Part shown: piece after piece, positions 26,984-36,525 of the stretch
Position numbering within the stretch: the first letter of the stretch is position 1
Layout: each line of letters opens with the position of its first letter
NCBI RefSeq assembly: GCF_009741445.1
Contig: NZ_CP046507.1
Location: 4,216,001 to 4,280,000 of the forward strand
From: Mycobacterium avium subsp. avium
Lineage (GTDB): Bacteria > Actinomycetota > Actinomycetes > Mycobacteriales > Mycobacteriaceae
DNA length: 64,000 nt
Direction: 5' to 3'
Program-made: the position numbers and the translations under genes
The notes under the pieces: generated by a model
The model's input: the letters and a program-made list of their open reading frames with translations, nothing else
What the model was told of the DNA's origin: nothing
Databases searched by the model: none

Positions 26984-28522
26984 TCAGCGGGCCTGTCCCA
27001 GCATCGTCTTCCACCCCTCGTCGCCGATGGTGGCCGAATTGGCCACCGAATACACCACCCCGTCGGGGCCCACCACCGTGCCGCTGCGCACGTCGTAGAG
27101 CGCGCTGGGGGTGTACGTGCACGGGTTGGGCTGCTGCCCGTTGCACACCACGGTGCCCGATCCCGGCCGCTGCAGCGGGTCGCTGATCGGCGGTGGGGTG
27201 CCCGGCAGCCGGTCGGCGGGCAGCGGATTGAGGCCGTTGTCGACCGAGGGTGCGGGGATCACCAGGCCCGGCTTCACCGGTTGGTCGCACCGCGCGCTCG
27301 GCGCGGGACAGGTCAGTATCTGGTCGGGGTCGCCGTACCAGGGGTTGGTGCCCTGCGGCACATAGGGTTCGGTGCTGCGGCACTCCCGCGGTGTGGCCGC
27401 CCGCTTGCCCGGCACGTCCACGCACGGGTAATTGCGGGCTCCCCGAACGACATTGGTGGCGTCCATCGGGATCTTGCAGTAGGTGCCGGCCGGCAGCGGC
27501 GCCGTGCTGGTGTCCGCCGGGGCGCGCCACTGCGATGCCGGCAGGAAACCGGTCAGGCAGGGCGGCGGCTGGTTGAGTGAGATGGCGCCGACGCCCAGTG
27601 CGGCCTGGCCCGGCGATTGCGCGGTCACCGACTGGGCGATCGCGCCGGACTGCGGCAGGAACACCAACGCCTGCTCGACGCCGTTGTGATAGCGCTTGAG
27701 CATGTCGATCACGACCTCGAGATTGGCCAGCGTCTGCGGCAGCGACTCCCGCACACCGCCGAACGTGGCCCGCACCTGCTCGGCCGTCGGCGCCGCGTTG
27801 GCCAGGATGCTGCGCAGCGCCGGGTCCTGCCGCGCGGTCTGGGCGGCCAACGTGTTCAGGTTGGCGGCCCAACGCCCAAGCGTGTCAGCGGAATCGGCCT
27901 GGCTGTCGATGATCGGTGCCGAGCGCTCGACGATGTCGTCGACGTGGTCGATGCTGCCCCGGAAGTCGTGGGCGATCGCCTGGGTGGCATCCACCAGGCG
28001 CCGCAGCGACGGCCCCAGGCCACCGACCGCCTGCGAGGTTTCGTAGAGCAGCGAGGCGATCTTGTCCCGGGGCAGCACCGCCAGTCCGCGGTTGGCGGCG
28101 TCCAGCGCGGGACCGATCTGGCTGGGCACCGTGCTTTTGTGGATGGTCTGCCCGTCGACCAGATACGGTTCGCGCCCGGCGGTCGAGACCAGGTCGACGT
28201 ACTGCTCGCCCACCGCCGAGACCGAATGCACGTGGGCGGCCGCATCGGCCGGGATCCGGTAGTCGTCCTCGATGCTCATCGTCGCCCGCGCGCCACGCTC
28301 GGTCGGCTCGACGCCGGTGACCTTGCCGATGGTGATTCCCCGGTAGGTGACGTTGGCGGTCCGGTACAGGCCGCCGGATTGCGGCAATTCGACGTACAGG
28401 GTGTAGCGGCCGATGCCGGCCAGGCTCGGGATCCGCAGGTAGTACCAGCCGAGGACGACCACCGCGGCCACCGCCACCGCCGTCAGCAGCACCAGCTGGG
28501 TTTTGATCATGCGGGGCAGCAT
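26984..28522 (-). CDS. mce2F: Mce family protein Mce2F
   Basis: The 512-residue last protein of the mce2 operon has a short cytoplasmic N-terminus, one transmembrane or signal-anchor helix (LVLLTAVAVAAVVVLGWYYL, residues 10-29), an MCE/MlaD domain at about 38-115 (RYTLYVELPQSGGLYRTANVTYRG), a helical needle region (about 125-300), and a Cys/Pro-rich C-terminal domain. Mce A-F proteins form a hexameric periplasmic tube carrying lipids to the YrbE permease. The start is 3 bp after the mce2E stop. Confidence 0.95.
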   Translation of the reverse strand: MLPRMIKTQLVLLTAVAVAAVVVLGWYYLRIPSLAGIGRYTLYVELPQSGGLYRTANVTYRGITIGKVTGVEPTERGARATMSIEDDYRIPADAAAHVHSVSAVGEQYVDLVSTAGREPYLVDGQTIHKSTVPSQIGPALDAANRGLAVLPRDKIASLLYETSQAVGGLGPSLRRLVDATQAIAHDFRGSIDHVDDIVERSAPIIDSQADSADTLGRWAANLNTLAAQTARQDPALRSILANAAPTAEQVRATFGGVRESLPQTLANLEVVIDMLKRYHNGVEQALVFLPQSGAIAQSVTAQSPGQAALGVGAISLNQPPPCLTGFLPASQWRAPADTSTAPLPAGTYCKIPMDATNVVRGARNYPCVDVPGKRAATPRECRSTEPYVPQGTNPWYGDPDQILTCPAPSARCDQPVKPGLVIPAPSVDNGLNPLPADRLPGTPPPISDPLQRPGSGTVVCNGQQPNPCTYTPSALYDVRSGTVVGPDGVVYSVANSATIGDEGWKTMLGQAR

Positions 28523-28525
28523 CTT

Positions 28526-29665
28526 TCATTCGCCCCTTTCCACCAGCGGTCCGCCCGGGGCGTCGTTGGGGTTGGGCGTGTAGCGGACGTCGGGGATCAT
28601 CGTGGCGGGGTCGCGCCCCCAGGACTGCTCGAGCGCGCGCAGCGCGCCGGACAGGCCGGTGCCGGTGAGCATGGTGTTGTCGATGGTGGACAGCGTCAGG
28701 TCGAGGGCGGCCGAGACGTTGACGTAGTCGCCGCGGATCACCTGGGCGACGTCGTCGATGTTGAACGGGGCCGTCAGCCCCAGCTTCAACGCGCCGGCCA
28801 CGAACGGGGCGGCCGGGACGAGCTGGCGCAACGGCCGTTGCAGCGACAGCAGGCTGCGGTAGAGGTTGGCCCGGGTGTCGGTGAGCGCCCAGTCGGCCGC
28901 GTCGCCGAATCGGCCCAGCGATTCGGTGGCGTCGGCGAAAAGTTCGCGGGTGTCGGCGAAATGCCGGATCAACGGCGGCAGCTCGGTCAGCACCCGATCC
29001 AGGGTGTCCCTGCGGTTGGCGAACACGGTCAGTAGTTCGTTGCTCGAATCGATCGCCCGGGTCAGATCGTCGCGTTGGCGGCTCAGCTCGGTGACGAAAG
29101 TGTCCAGCCGGCCGAGGAATTCGCGGATCTGCCCGGCATGCCCGTCGAGGATGTTGAGCACCTCGGTCTGGATGGCGTCGAGGTTGGCGATGCCGCCGCC
29201 GTTGAGGATCACCGCGACGCTGGCCAGCGTCCGTTCGACGGTGGGATAGGCCGACGAGTTCTGCAGCAGGATGGTGTCGCCGCTCTTCAATCGTTGCGCG
29301 GACGGGTTTTTCGGCGCGGCCAGCTCGACGTGCTGGGTGCCCAGCAGGCTGGTCTGGCCGATCTTCGCGGTGGCGTTGGCCGGTAGCCGCACGCCCGGAT
29401 CGAGGTCCAGCCTCAGCGTGGCGACCCAATCCTTGAGGGTGATGGCACGTACCGTGCCGACCCACACGTCGGCCACCCGGACCCGGCTGTTGGTGTTCAG
29501 CGCCAACGTGTCGGGCATCTGCACGTAGATCGTCATGTGGTCGCCGCCGGTGCCGCGGCCGACCGGCAGCGGCACGTCGGCGATCCCCCGCCAGGTGCAC
29601 GACGTCAACATCGCCGCCAGCGCGACCACCAGCGCGCGCCGCCCCGCGACGGCGACCCGGCGCAT
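28526..29665 (-). CDS. mce2E: Mce family lipoprotein Mce2E (LprL type)
   Basis: The 379-residue protein has a signal peptide ending in a lipobox, ALAAMLTSC, so Cys22 is probably lipidated; the E subunit is the lipoprotein of each mce operon. The MCE domain lies at about 44-122 (TIYVQMPDTLALNTNSRVRVADV), followed by helical coiled regions to about 270. The ATG at 29665 overlaps the mce2D TGA (ATGA). In M. tuberculosis the equivalent gene is lprL. Confidence 0.94.
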   Translation of the reverse strand: MRRVAVAGRRALVVALAAMLTSCTWRGIADVPLPVGRGTGGDHMTIYVQMPDTLALNTNSRVRVADVWVGTVRAITLKDWVATLRLDLDPGVRLPANATAKIGQTSLLGTQHVELAAPKNPSAQRLKSGDTILLQNSSAYPTVERTLASVAVILNGGGIANLDAIQTEVLNILDGHAGQIREFLGRLDTFVTELSRQRDDLTRAIDSSNELLTVFANRRDTLDRVLTELPPLIRHFADTRELFADATESLGRFGDAADWALTDTRANLYRSLLSLQRPLRQLVPAAPFVAGALKLGLTAPFNIDDVAQVIRGDYVNVSAALDLTLSTIDNTMLTGTGLSGALRALEQSWGRDPATMIPDVRYTPNPNDAPGGPLVERGE

Positions 29666-31164
29666 CACCGGCCCGGCCCCGGCGGTGTGGGCCGCGAAAA
29701 CCACGGCGGCGACGGCGGATTCGACTCGTCGTAGGCGTTCGGCGGTCCGGCGGCGGTGACCCCCGGCGGCGGCGGCGCGGTGTCCGGGCCACCCATGAGC
29801 TCGGCCAGCGATTCGGGGGTGAGCATGCCGGCGGTGAACGGCTGGACGTCGGTGCCCTGCATTCCCGGCGCGACCACCCAGCCCGGCTCGTGGTTGCCGT
29901 GGGAGAACGGGGTGTCGCGGGCGAAGATGCCCGGGACGGTGGTGTCCTTGTATCCGGGCGGCGGGCGCAGTCGCTCCTCGGAGTAAGCCACCTCCTTGGG
30001 CAGGGTGGCCGCCGAGTTGAACGGGTTCAGGCCGGCCGGTGGGTAATTGAACTTGATGGCGTCGAGAACCGGGGCCAGATACTGTGCGCACAGTTCGGCC
30101 GAGTCCTGGTAGCCCAGCCGGCTGCCGGCCTGAATGGCGCTGCACAGGAAGTGGATCGGGTTGGCGAAGTTGGGGAACACGAACAGGCCGACCAGCGAAC
30201 TGTGCGCCGGCTGGTAGAGGTTGTTGAAGTTGCCGGCGAAGGTGGGCAGCACGTGCAGCGCGGTTTCCAGGCCGTCGCGCGGCTCGGGTTGCAGGATCGT
30301 GGTGGTCACGTCGGCGAGGTTGCCGACGTCGTGGGTCAGTCCGGGTGCGTTGTCGTTCACGAACTTTCGGGCCGCGTCCAGCACCTGGTCGAGATGGGTG
30401 ATGGTGTCGCTCACCTGGTGGTCGGATTGGGTGAACCAGTCGGTGAACTGGGCCAGGTTGTCGTTGAGCGCGACGAACTGTTGCTTGTGCTGGTACAGCG
30501 CGGTGACGAACCGGGCCAGGCTCTTGGTGATGGCGACGAAATCGCCGCGGCCCTCGTTGAGCGCGGTCAGCGCCTGCGACAGGCTGTTCAGGGTCTCGTT
30601 GACCTGTTTGCCCTTGCCGGACAGATTGTCGGCGGCCGATTCGATGATGTCACCGAACGGCCCCGCCGGCTGCTGGGGGGTGGGGCCGAGCTGGCGCAGG
30701 ATGGCGTTGATGGAGTCTCGCAGCTGATCCCACTCGACGGGCACCCGGGTGCGCTCGATCGGGATGACCGCGCCGTCGCGCAGCACCGGCCCGCCGGTGT
30801 AGGGCGGCGACAGCTGGATGGTGCGCGAGGCCACCAGGCTGGGGTTGAGGATCGACGCGGTCGCGTTCGCCGGGACACGGTATTTGTTGTTGTAGTGCAA
30901 AGTGACTCGCATCTTGTCGCCGGCCGGCTCGATCTTGTCGATCGAACCCACCCGCACGCCCATGATCTGCACCCGGTCGCCGGGATACAGCGCCAGCGTC
31001 TCGGAGAAGTAGGCCACGACCGCGGTCGTGGTGAGCTTGCGGTACAGCTGGACGCCGGCGACGGCCGCGATGAAGACGAAGACCGCCGCCAGCGCCGCGA
31101 TCACCAGCACCCGGGCGGACACCTTGGGCAGCCGCAGGTTTCGGATGTCGAAGATGGTGCTCAT
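29665..31164 (-). CDS. mce2D: Mce family protein Mce2D
   Basis: The 499-residue protein has an N-terminal anchor (VLVIAALAAVFVFIAAVAGV, about residues 19-38), an MCE domain (VVAYFSETLALYPGDRVQIMGVRVGSID, residues 53-130), long helices (residues 150-330) and a Pro/Gly-rich tail (PDTAPPPPGVTAAGPP onward), as in Mce D subunits. It overlaps mce2C by 4 bp at its start and mce2E at its end, which suggests fixed subunit ratios. Confidence 0.94.
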   Translation of the reverse strand: MSTIFDIRNLRLPKVSARVLVIAALAAVFVFIAAVAGVQLYRKLTTTAVVAYFSETLALYPGDRVQIMGVRVGSIDKIEPAGDKMRVTLHYNNKYRVPANATASILNPSLVASRTIQLSPPYTGGPVLRDGAVIPIERTRVPVEWDQLRDSINAILRQLGPTPQQPAGPFGDIIESAADNLSGKGKQVNETLNSLSQALTALNEGRGDFVAITKSLARFVTALYQHKQQFVALNDNLAQFTDWFTQSDHQVSDTITHLDQVLDAARKFVNDNAPGLTHDVGNLADVTTTILQPEPRDGLETALHVLPTFAGNFNNLYQPAHSSLVGLFVFPNFANPIHFLCSAIQAGSRLGYQDSAELCAQYLAPVLDAIKFNYPPAGLNPFNSAATLPKEVAYSEERLRPPPGYKDTTVPGIFARDTPFSHGNHEPGWVVAPGMQGTDVQPFTAGMLTPESLAELMGGPDTAPPPPGVTAAGPPNAYDESNPPSPPWFSRPTPPGPGR

Positions 31165-32603
31165 CGGGTGCTCCCCCCTGTCGCGTCGGGCGGGTTCTCG
31201 GTGCGCGCCCCCGGTGGGGCGTGCGCCGGCAGCGGCACCGGGGTGCCGGGGACGTCGGGCGGGGCCTCACCCGGGCGTCCCGCGCTCGGCACCCCGGGCG
31301 ACGGCGGCGGCCCGTCCGGCGCCGGCGGCGACGTCTCGACATCCAGCGGGGCCGGGAAGCCGTCGGGGACCGGGCCGAACGGCCCCTGACCGGAAAGCGC
31401 GCACGGCAACGGATTTCCCGGCCGCGGCGGGCTGTCGGCGGCCGGCGTGTACGAACACGGCGACCCGGGTGGGACGGCCGGGCCGGGATGGGCCGGGGTG
31501 CCCTCGGCCACCGGCGGGGCCGGCGGTGGCGCGCCGTTGGGCAACCGGGTGCCGTTGGGGTCGGGCCAGCGGAACGCCGGCAGCCCGGCGCTGCGCCAGA
31601 AGTTCTCCGGGTCGATGCCCCGTTTCTTGAATGCCGCGTCGACCCACGGCTGAAGTACTTGGTAGGGAAGCAGATTCGCCACGATCGCCTTGAAGAACGG
31701 GCCGGAGGCGACGGCTTCGGTCAGCGACGCGGTGTACCTGCTGACCAGGACGAGCACATCGGAGAGTTCCTTCTTGCGCTTGACCAGCTCGTCGCTGACG
31801 GTGCCCAGCTGCCGCAGCACCTGGTGCGCATCGGGGTTTTCCTTGATGAATCCCGACACCTGGGTGGACACCGCCGACACGTTGCTCAGCAGGGCGCTCA
31901 GCGCCTGGCTGCGCTGCCGGAACGCGGCGAGCAGGGTGTTGGCGTTGACCAGCAGGGCGTCGACCTGCCCGCTGCGGTCGCCGAGCACTCGCGTGATCTT
32001 GTCGGCGTTGGTCAGCAGTTGTTTGATCTGTTCGTCCCGGTTGCCGATGGTGCCGGAGAATCTGGCCACCCCGTCGAGGGCGGCCTTCAGGTGCGGCGCG
32101 GTCTGATCGAAGGTCTCCGACAACACGTTCAACGACCGCTTGACGACGTCGATGTTCCAGTCCGTGGCCGCCTTGGTGACGTCGACGAACGCGTCGTAGA
32201 TCTGGTAGGGCGTGGTGGTCTGCCCGGACGGGATTATCCCGTTGGGCGGCAACGGATCCGCGCCGCGCGGCTGGATGGCCATGTTCTTGCGTCCCAGGAA
32301 GGTGTCGGTGCGGATCGCCGCCCGGCTCTGCGCGCCGATCGTCTTGCCGGGCATCGAGAAGCCGACCAGCACCCGGTCGCCGCGGATCACCAGCGAACTC
32401 ACCAATCCCACGTTCACCCCGGCGATCTGCACCTTGTCGCCGACGTTGATACCGCCGGCGTCGGTGAATTGCGCGTAGTAGGTCGGCGTGGCGAACAGCA
32501 TCGGCACGCTGGTAAAGCTTTGTCCCACACCGACCACCAGCACCGTCACCAGCGCGCCCATCAGGCCGACCCGGGTGCGGTTGAACTCGGTCAGCGTCCT
32601 CAT
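31161..32603 (-). CDS. mce2C: Mce family protein Mce2C
   Basis: The 480-residue protein has a signal-anchor helix (RVGLMGALVTVLVVGVGQSF, about residues 11-30), the MCE domain (YYAQFTDAGGINVGDKVQIAGVNVG, residues 41-118), a helical needle segment to about 290, and a very Pro-rich C-terminus of about 130 residues that is typical of Mce C subunits. I chose the ATG at 32603 (MRTLTEFNRTR), which overlaps the mce2B stop as ATGA; an in-frame ATG four codons upstream is less likely. Confidence 0.94.
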   Translation of the reverse strand: MRTLTEFNRTRVGLMGALVTVLVVGVGQSFTSVPMLFATPTYYAQFTDAGGINVGDKVQIAGVNVGLVSSLVIRGDRVLVGFSMPGKTIGAQSRAAIRTDTFLGRKNMAIQPRGADPLPPNGIIPSGQTTTPYQIYDAFVDVTKAATDWNIDVVKRSLNVLSETFDQTAPHLKAALDGVARFSGTIGNRDEQIKQLLTNADKITRVLGDRSGQVDALLVNANTLLAAFRQRSQALSALLSNVSAVSTQVSGFIKENPDAHQVLRQLGTVSDELVKRKKELSDVLVLVSRYTASLTEAVASGPFFKAIVANLLPYQVLQPWVDAAFKKRGIDPENFWRSAGLPAFRWPDPNGTRLPNGAPPPAPPVAEGTPAHPGPAVPPGSPCSYTPAADSPPRPGNPLPCALSGQGPFGPVPDGFPAPLDVETSPPAPDGPPPSPGVPSAGRPGEAPPDVPGTPVPLPAHAPPGARTENPPDATGGSTR

Positions 32604-33631
32604 TGCGGCGTGCACCTCCCGGTCGGCTGTCCGAAGAGCTTGATGGTGCGTACCGGACCGCCGGGCTGTAATCCGTTGACTTTGATCGAGATGTCACACA
32701 GGTAGAAGTTGTAGAAGTCGCCGTAGATGCCGCCGGCGCGGCCGATGACGCGGAACGCGCCCGGCAGTTTCTCCAGCACGTTGTCGACGGTGGGCAGGTC
32801 GTTGATGAGCGCTTGCTGGATGCCCTCGAGGTGTCCGAGGGTGCCGTGCAATGACGGCCGGTCCTCGCCGAGCAGCCCGGCCACGGTTGCGGCCGCGTCG
32901 CTGATGTGTGCCGCGGCCGCGGCCAGCGGGTCGGCCCGGTTCTTCAATCCGGTGATCAGCAGTTCCAACTTGTCGACCGTTCGGTCGAACTCCTTCTCGT
33001 GCTTGACGGTGGTGGCCAGCACGGTGTTCAGGTTGTTGATCACCTCGCCGATCGCCTTGTCGCGGTCGGCCAGCGCGGCGGTCAGCGCCGCGGTCTGGTC
33101 GAGGATGTCGGTGATGGTGGCGCCCTGTCCCTGGAACACGGTGATGATGGACTGGGCGATGCTGTCGACCTTGTTCGGGTCCAAAGCCTGGAACAGCGGC
33201 CGGAATCCGCCGATCAGCGCGTCGAGATCCAACGCCGGCTGAGTGTGCTCGACGGGGATGCGGCCGCCCGGGGGCAGCCGGTGGCCGCTGGTGCCGCGCT
33301 TGAGTTCCAGATAGCGGTCGCCGATCAGGTTGAGGTAGCGGATCGACGCGGTGGTGCCCTGGTCCAGTGCCAGTGAGCGGTCCACGTTGAACTCCACCAA
33401 CACCCGGCTGTCCTTGTCGGACAGCGTCACGGCGGCGACCTTGCCCACCTCCACCCCGGAGGCGCGCACGAATTGCCCGGCCCGTAACCCGCCGGCGTCG
33501 GTGAACACCGCGGAGTAGCCGGTGGTCCGATCGAATCGGACCTGGCCGAACACGACGATGATCATCACTGTGAACATCGCCAGCACGGACCAGAAGACGA
33601 CGAGTTTGACTGCGGTACCGGTGATTCTCAT
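32600..33631 (-). CDS. mce2B: Mce family protein Mce2B
   Basis: The 343-residue protein has an N-terminal anchor (AVKLVVFWSVLAMFTVMIIVVFG, residues 7-29), an MCE domain (YSAVFTDAGGLRAGQFVRASGVEVGKV, residues 39-115) and a helical remainder ending with the family Cys at ...CTPQ. The ATG at 33631 overlaps the mce2A stop (ATGA). It is the shortest Mce subunit here, as expected for B subunits. Confidence 0.94.
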   Translation of the reverse strand: MRITGTAVKLVVFWSVLAMFTVMIIVVFGQVRFDRTTGYSAVFTDAGGLRAGQFVRASGVEVGKVAAVTLSDKDSRVLVEFNVDRSLALDQGTTASIRYLNLIGDRYLELKRGTSGHRLPPGGRIPVEHTQPALDLDALIGGFRPLFQALDPNKVDSIAQSIITVFQGQGATITDILDQTAALTAALADRDKAIGEVINNLNTVLATTVKHEKEFDRTVDKLELLITGLKNRADPLAAAAAHISDAAATVAGLLGEDRPSLHGTLGHLEGIQQALINDLPTVDNVLEKLPGAFRVIGRAGGIYGDFYNFYLCDISIKVNGLQPGGPVRTIKLFGQPTGRCTPQ

Positions 33632-34851
33632 GGGTTGATCGTGTTCTCCCCGTACTGGCGGCCCCAGACGAATTCGGTGGCCAGCGGCTGACCGATCTCG
33701 AGGTGGTTGTAAGGAGCCAGGCTGGCGCCGGTGTCCATCACCAGATACGGCGCGGGCCACAGGTCCCGGGTGATCTTCTGCCAGCAGCCGGGCCGCCCGC
33801 CCGGGCCGCCGTGCGCGTTCACCCGCGGCAGGTTGTCCGGGTACACATAGGGATTCGGCGCGCCGACGATCGATCCGGCCGCCGCCAGCGAATAGCCGTT
33901 GCCGCCGGCCGCTTTGGCGACCTCAGGGGCGGCGTCGTGGAAATTGCGGATCATGCAGAACAGTTCGGGGCTGTAGGTGTCGAGCAGCTCGGCGGTGGGC
34001 ACCAGGTCCGCGGCCCCGCGCGCCAGGTACGGTCCGCCGCGGGCGAAGATGTCCTCGCCCTCGTGGCCCACGCCGACGGCCGCCAGCAGCGCGGCGTCCA
34101 GGTCGCCCTGTTGCCGGGTCAGCGTCCGCGCGGTGGTCACCGCGTTGGACAGGAAGTCCAACAGGTCGGGTGCGGCCTTGGTGTACGCGCCGGCCAGGTC
34201 GGCCAGGCGGCGCACGTCGTAGCGGATCTGCGGCATTCGCGGATTCAGCTGCGCCAGAATCTGATTGCCGTTGACGATGGATTCGCCGAACTTGCCGCCC
34301 AGCCCGTCCAGCGCCTGCGCCAGCGCGGACAGCGTCGCGTTGAGCTCGATCGGGCTCACCTTCTCCGCGATCGAGGTGACCGTCTCGAACAGGGTGTTGA
34401 ATTCGGTGGTCACCGACCGCGCGTCGATCACGTCGCGGGGCGAGATCCGCTGCCGCGACGGGTTTTCCGGGGCGCTCAACGACACGTACTTGTTGCCGAA
34501 CAGCGTGGCCGCCTCGATGGTGGCCACCACGTTCGCCGGAATCAGATTGACATAGCGCGGATCCACGTCCAGCACCAGTTTGGCCGCGGGGGCGCCGTCG
34601 CGCTCGATCTCCGAGATGTCGGCCACCCGGCCGATCGCGACGCCGTTGTAGGTGACCTTGGATCCCGTCTCCATCACCAGGCCGGCCCGGGTGGCGACCA
34701 TGGTGAGCTTGGTCTTGGGGGTGAAGTCCCCGCGAAATTGCAGGTATACCAAGGCCAGAACCAGCGCACAGACCAGCAGCAGGAACACCCCCTCGACGTA
34801 CACCCAGGCGCGTCGGCCCCGCTGCGGCACCGGTGTCGCCATCGCGCTCAC
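33628..34851 (-). CDS. mce2A: Mce family protein Mce2A
   Basis: The product of about 407 residues has an N-terminal anchor (YVEGVFLLLVCALVLALVYL), an MCE domain (TKLTMVATRAGLVMETGSKVTYNGVAIGRV) and a helical C-terminal half. The GTG at 34851 overlaps the yrbE2B stop (GTGA); an in-frame ATG at 34842 would shorten it by three residues. It is the first substrate-binding subunit of the Mce2 tube. In M. tuberculosis the A subunits are the invasin-like proteins for which the family was named. Confidence 0.93.
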   Translation of the reverse strand: MSAMATPVPQRGRRAWVYVEGVFLLLVCALVLALVYLQFRGDFTPKTKLTMVATRAGLVMETGSKVTYNGVAIGRVADISEIERDGAPAAKLVLDVDPRYVNLIPANVVATIEAATLFGNKYVSLSAPENPSRQRISPRDVIDARSVTTEFNTLFETVTSIAEKVSPIELNATLSALAQALDGLGGKFGESIVNGNQILAQLNPRMPQIRYDVRRLADLAGAYTKAAPDLLDFLSNAVTTARTLTRQQGDLDAALLAAVGVGHEGEDIFARGGPYLARGAADLVPTAELLDTYSPELFCMIRNFHDAAPEVAKAAGGNGYSLAAAGSIVGAPNPYVYPDNLPRVNAHGGPGGRPGCWQKITRDLWPAPYLVMDTGASLAPYNHLEIGQPLATEFVWGRQYGENTINP

Positions 34852-35726
34852 ACCGTCAGGTTGAAGTTCGGGTCGACACCGTAGAGCGCCAACTGGGCGA
34901 GCAGGACCACCACCACCACAGAGACCAGGGAGAACCGCATCGATCGGCCCACCGCGTGCCCGACGCCGACCGGGCCGCCGCTGGCGGTGTAGCCGTAGTA
35001 GCAGTGGGTGATCATCACCACCACCGCGATGATGACGACCTCGAACACCGCCCAGCCCACGTCCTCGGGGCGCAGGAAGGTGCGGAAGTAGTGCTCGTAG
35101 GTGCCGTTCGACTGGCCGTAGAACACCGTCGTGACGACCTGACCGGACGTGAAGGCCATGTCCAGGGCCAGCGCGTACAGCGGCACGATCACCGCCAGCC
35201 CGCCCAGGATCCGGGTGGACACCAGGAACGAAATCGATTTGATGCCCATTACTTCCAGCGCGTCGATCTCCTCGCTGATCCGCATGGCGCCGAGCTGGGC
35301 GGTGGCGCCGGCGCCGACCGTGGCGGCCAGCGTGACCCCGGCGACGATCGGTGCGGCGATGCGGGTGTTGGCCAGCGCGGCGAAGAACCCGGTGAACGCC
35401 TCGACGCCGATGTTGCCCAGCGACGCGAAACCCTGGATGGCGATCAGCGAGCCGCCGGACAGGGTGACGAAGCCGATGATCGCCACGGTGCCGCCGACCA
35501 CGGCCATCGCCCCGGTGCCCATGCCGATCTCGGCGACCAGGCGCAGTGTCTCGCGCCGGTAGTGGCGCAACGCCCAGCCGATCTGGCCGATGCTGACCCG
35601 GGCGAACCGCGCGAAAACGCCGATCTGCCAAAGCCTTCGGACGGTTCCGCCGCCGTAGCGGTCGAGGTTGGCCGCGGTTCGCGGGTAGCGGGCGCGCAGG
35701 GCGCCGGGCGCGGAGATCGCCGCCAT
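34848..35726 (-). CDS. yrbE2B: Mce2 permease subunit YrbE2B
   Basis: The 292-residue MlaE-type permease subunit has about five membrane helices. The conserved EQ-like loop EEIDALEVMGIKSISFLVSTRILGG between helices is thought to contact the MceG (Mkl) ATPase, which is not encoded in this window. With YrbE2A it forms the inner-membrane channel of the Mce2 lipid importer. The ATG lies one base from the yrbE2A stop. Confidence 0.95.
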   Translation of the reverse strand: MAAISAPGALRARYPRTAANLDRYGGGTVRRLWQIGVFARFARVSIGQIGWALRHYRRETLRLVAEIGMGTGAMAVVGGTVAIIGFVTLSGGSLIAIQGFASLGNIGVEAFTGFFAALANTRIAAPIVAGVTLAATVGAGATAQLGAMRISEEIDALEVMGIKSISFLVSTRILGGLAVIVPLYALALDMAFTSGQVVTTVFYGQSNGTYEHYFRTFLRPEDVGWAVFEVVIIAVVVMITHCYYGYTASGGPVGVGHAVGRSMRFSLVSVVVVVLLAQLALYGVDPNFNLTV

Positions 35727-35727
35727 G

Positions 35728-36525
35728 TCAGCGGCCCGTCCCGAACCGCACGCCGATGGTGGTCAGCACCACGTTGACGGCGAACAGCGCGATCACACAC
35801 AACACCAGCGTCTCGTTGACGGCGGTGCCCACCCCCTTGGGACCGCCCTTGGTAGTCAGCCCGCGATAGCAGCCGACCAGGCCGGCGATGGTCCCGAAGG
35901 TGGCCGACTTCACCACCGAGATCACCACCTCTGGCAGGCCGGTGATCAGGGTGAGGGTGCCGACGTAGGCGCCCGCCGAAATGTGTTGGATGAAAACGCC
36001 GAACACGAATCCGCCGACCAGGCCGATGGTGATCACCGCACCGTTGAGCAGGGTGGCGACGATGGTCGCGGCGACCACCCGGGGCACCACCAGTCGGTGG
36101 ATCGGGTCGATGCCCAGCACCTCCAGCGCGTCGATCTCCTCGCGGATGGTGCGCGCTCCCAGGTCGGCGCAGATGGCCGTGGAGCCGGCGCCGGCGATCA
36201 CTAGCACCGTGGTCAGCGGGCCCAACTGCGTCACCGCGCCCAACGCCGCACCGGCGCCGGAGATGTCGGCGGCGCCGAACTCGGCCAGCAGGATGTTGAG
36301 GGTGAAGATGATCAGCACGGTGAGCGGGATCGCGACGGCGAGGGTGGGCAGCAGCGAGACGCTGGTGATGAACCAGCCCTGCTCGATGGTCTCCCGCCAC
36401 TGGAAGGGCCGCCGGAACAACGCCTTGCCGGTCAGCACGCACGTCCTGAAGAAGCCGCCGACCGCGTCGATCCCGGGCTGAATCTGGCCCCGCAGGTAGT
36501 TCGCGATCACGGCTTGGCTGCTCAT
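35728..36525 (-). CDS. yrbE2A: Mce2 permease subunit YrbE2A
   Basis: The 265-residue MlaE-family permease matches the length of M. tuberculosis YrbE2A. It has about five hydrophobic helices and the coupling loop REEIDALEVLGIDPIHRLVVPRVVAA. I chose the ATG at 36525 (MSSQAVIANYLRGQIQPG) because it overlaps the regulator's stop codon (ATGA), the pattern used along this operon. Substrates of Mce2 are probably lipids (reported links to sulfolipid-related lipids in M. tuberculosis; family knowledge). Confidence 0.95.
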   Translation of the reverse strand: MSSQAVIANYLRGQIQPGIDAVGGFFRTCVLTGKALFRRPFQWRETIEQGWFITSVSLLPTLAVAIPLTVLIIFTLNILLAEFGAADISGAGAALGAVTQLGPLTTVLVIAGAGSTAICADLGARTIREEIDALEVLGIDPIHRLVVPRVVAATIVATLLNGAVITIGLVGGFVFGVFIQHISAGAYVGTLTLITGLPEVVISVVKSATFGTIAGLVGCYRGLTTKGGPKGVGTAVNETLVLCVIALFAVNVVLTTIGVRFGTGR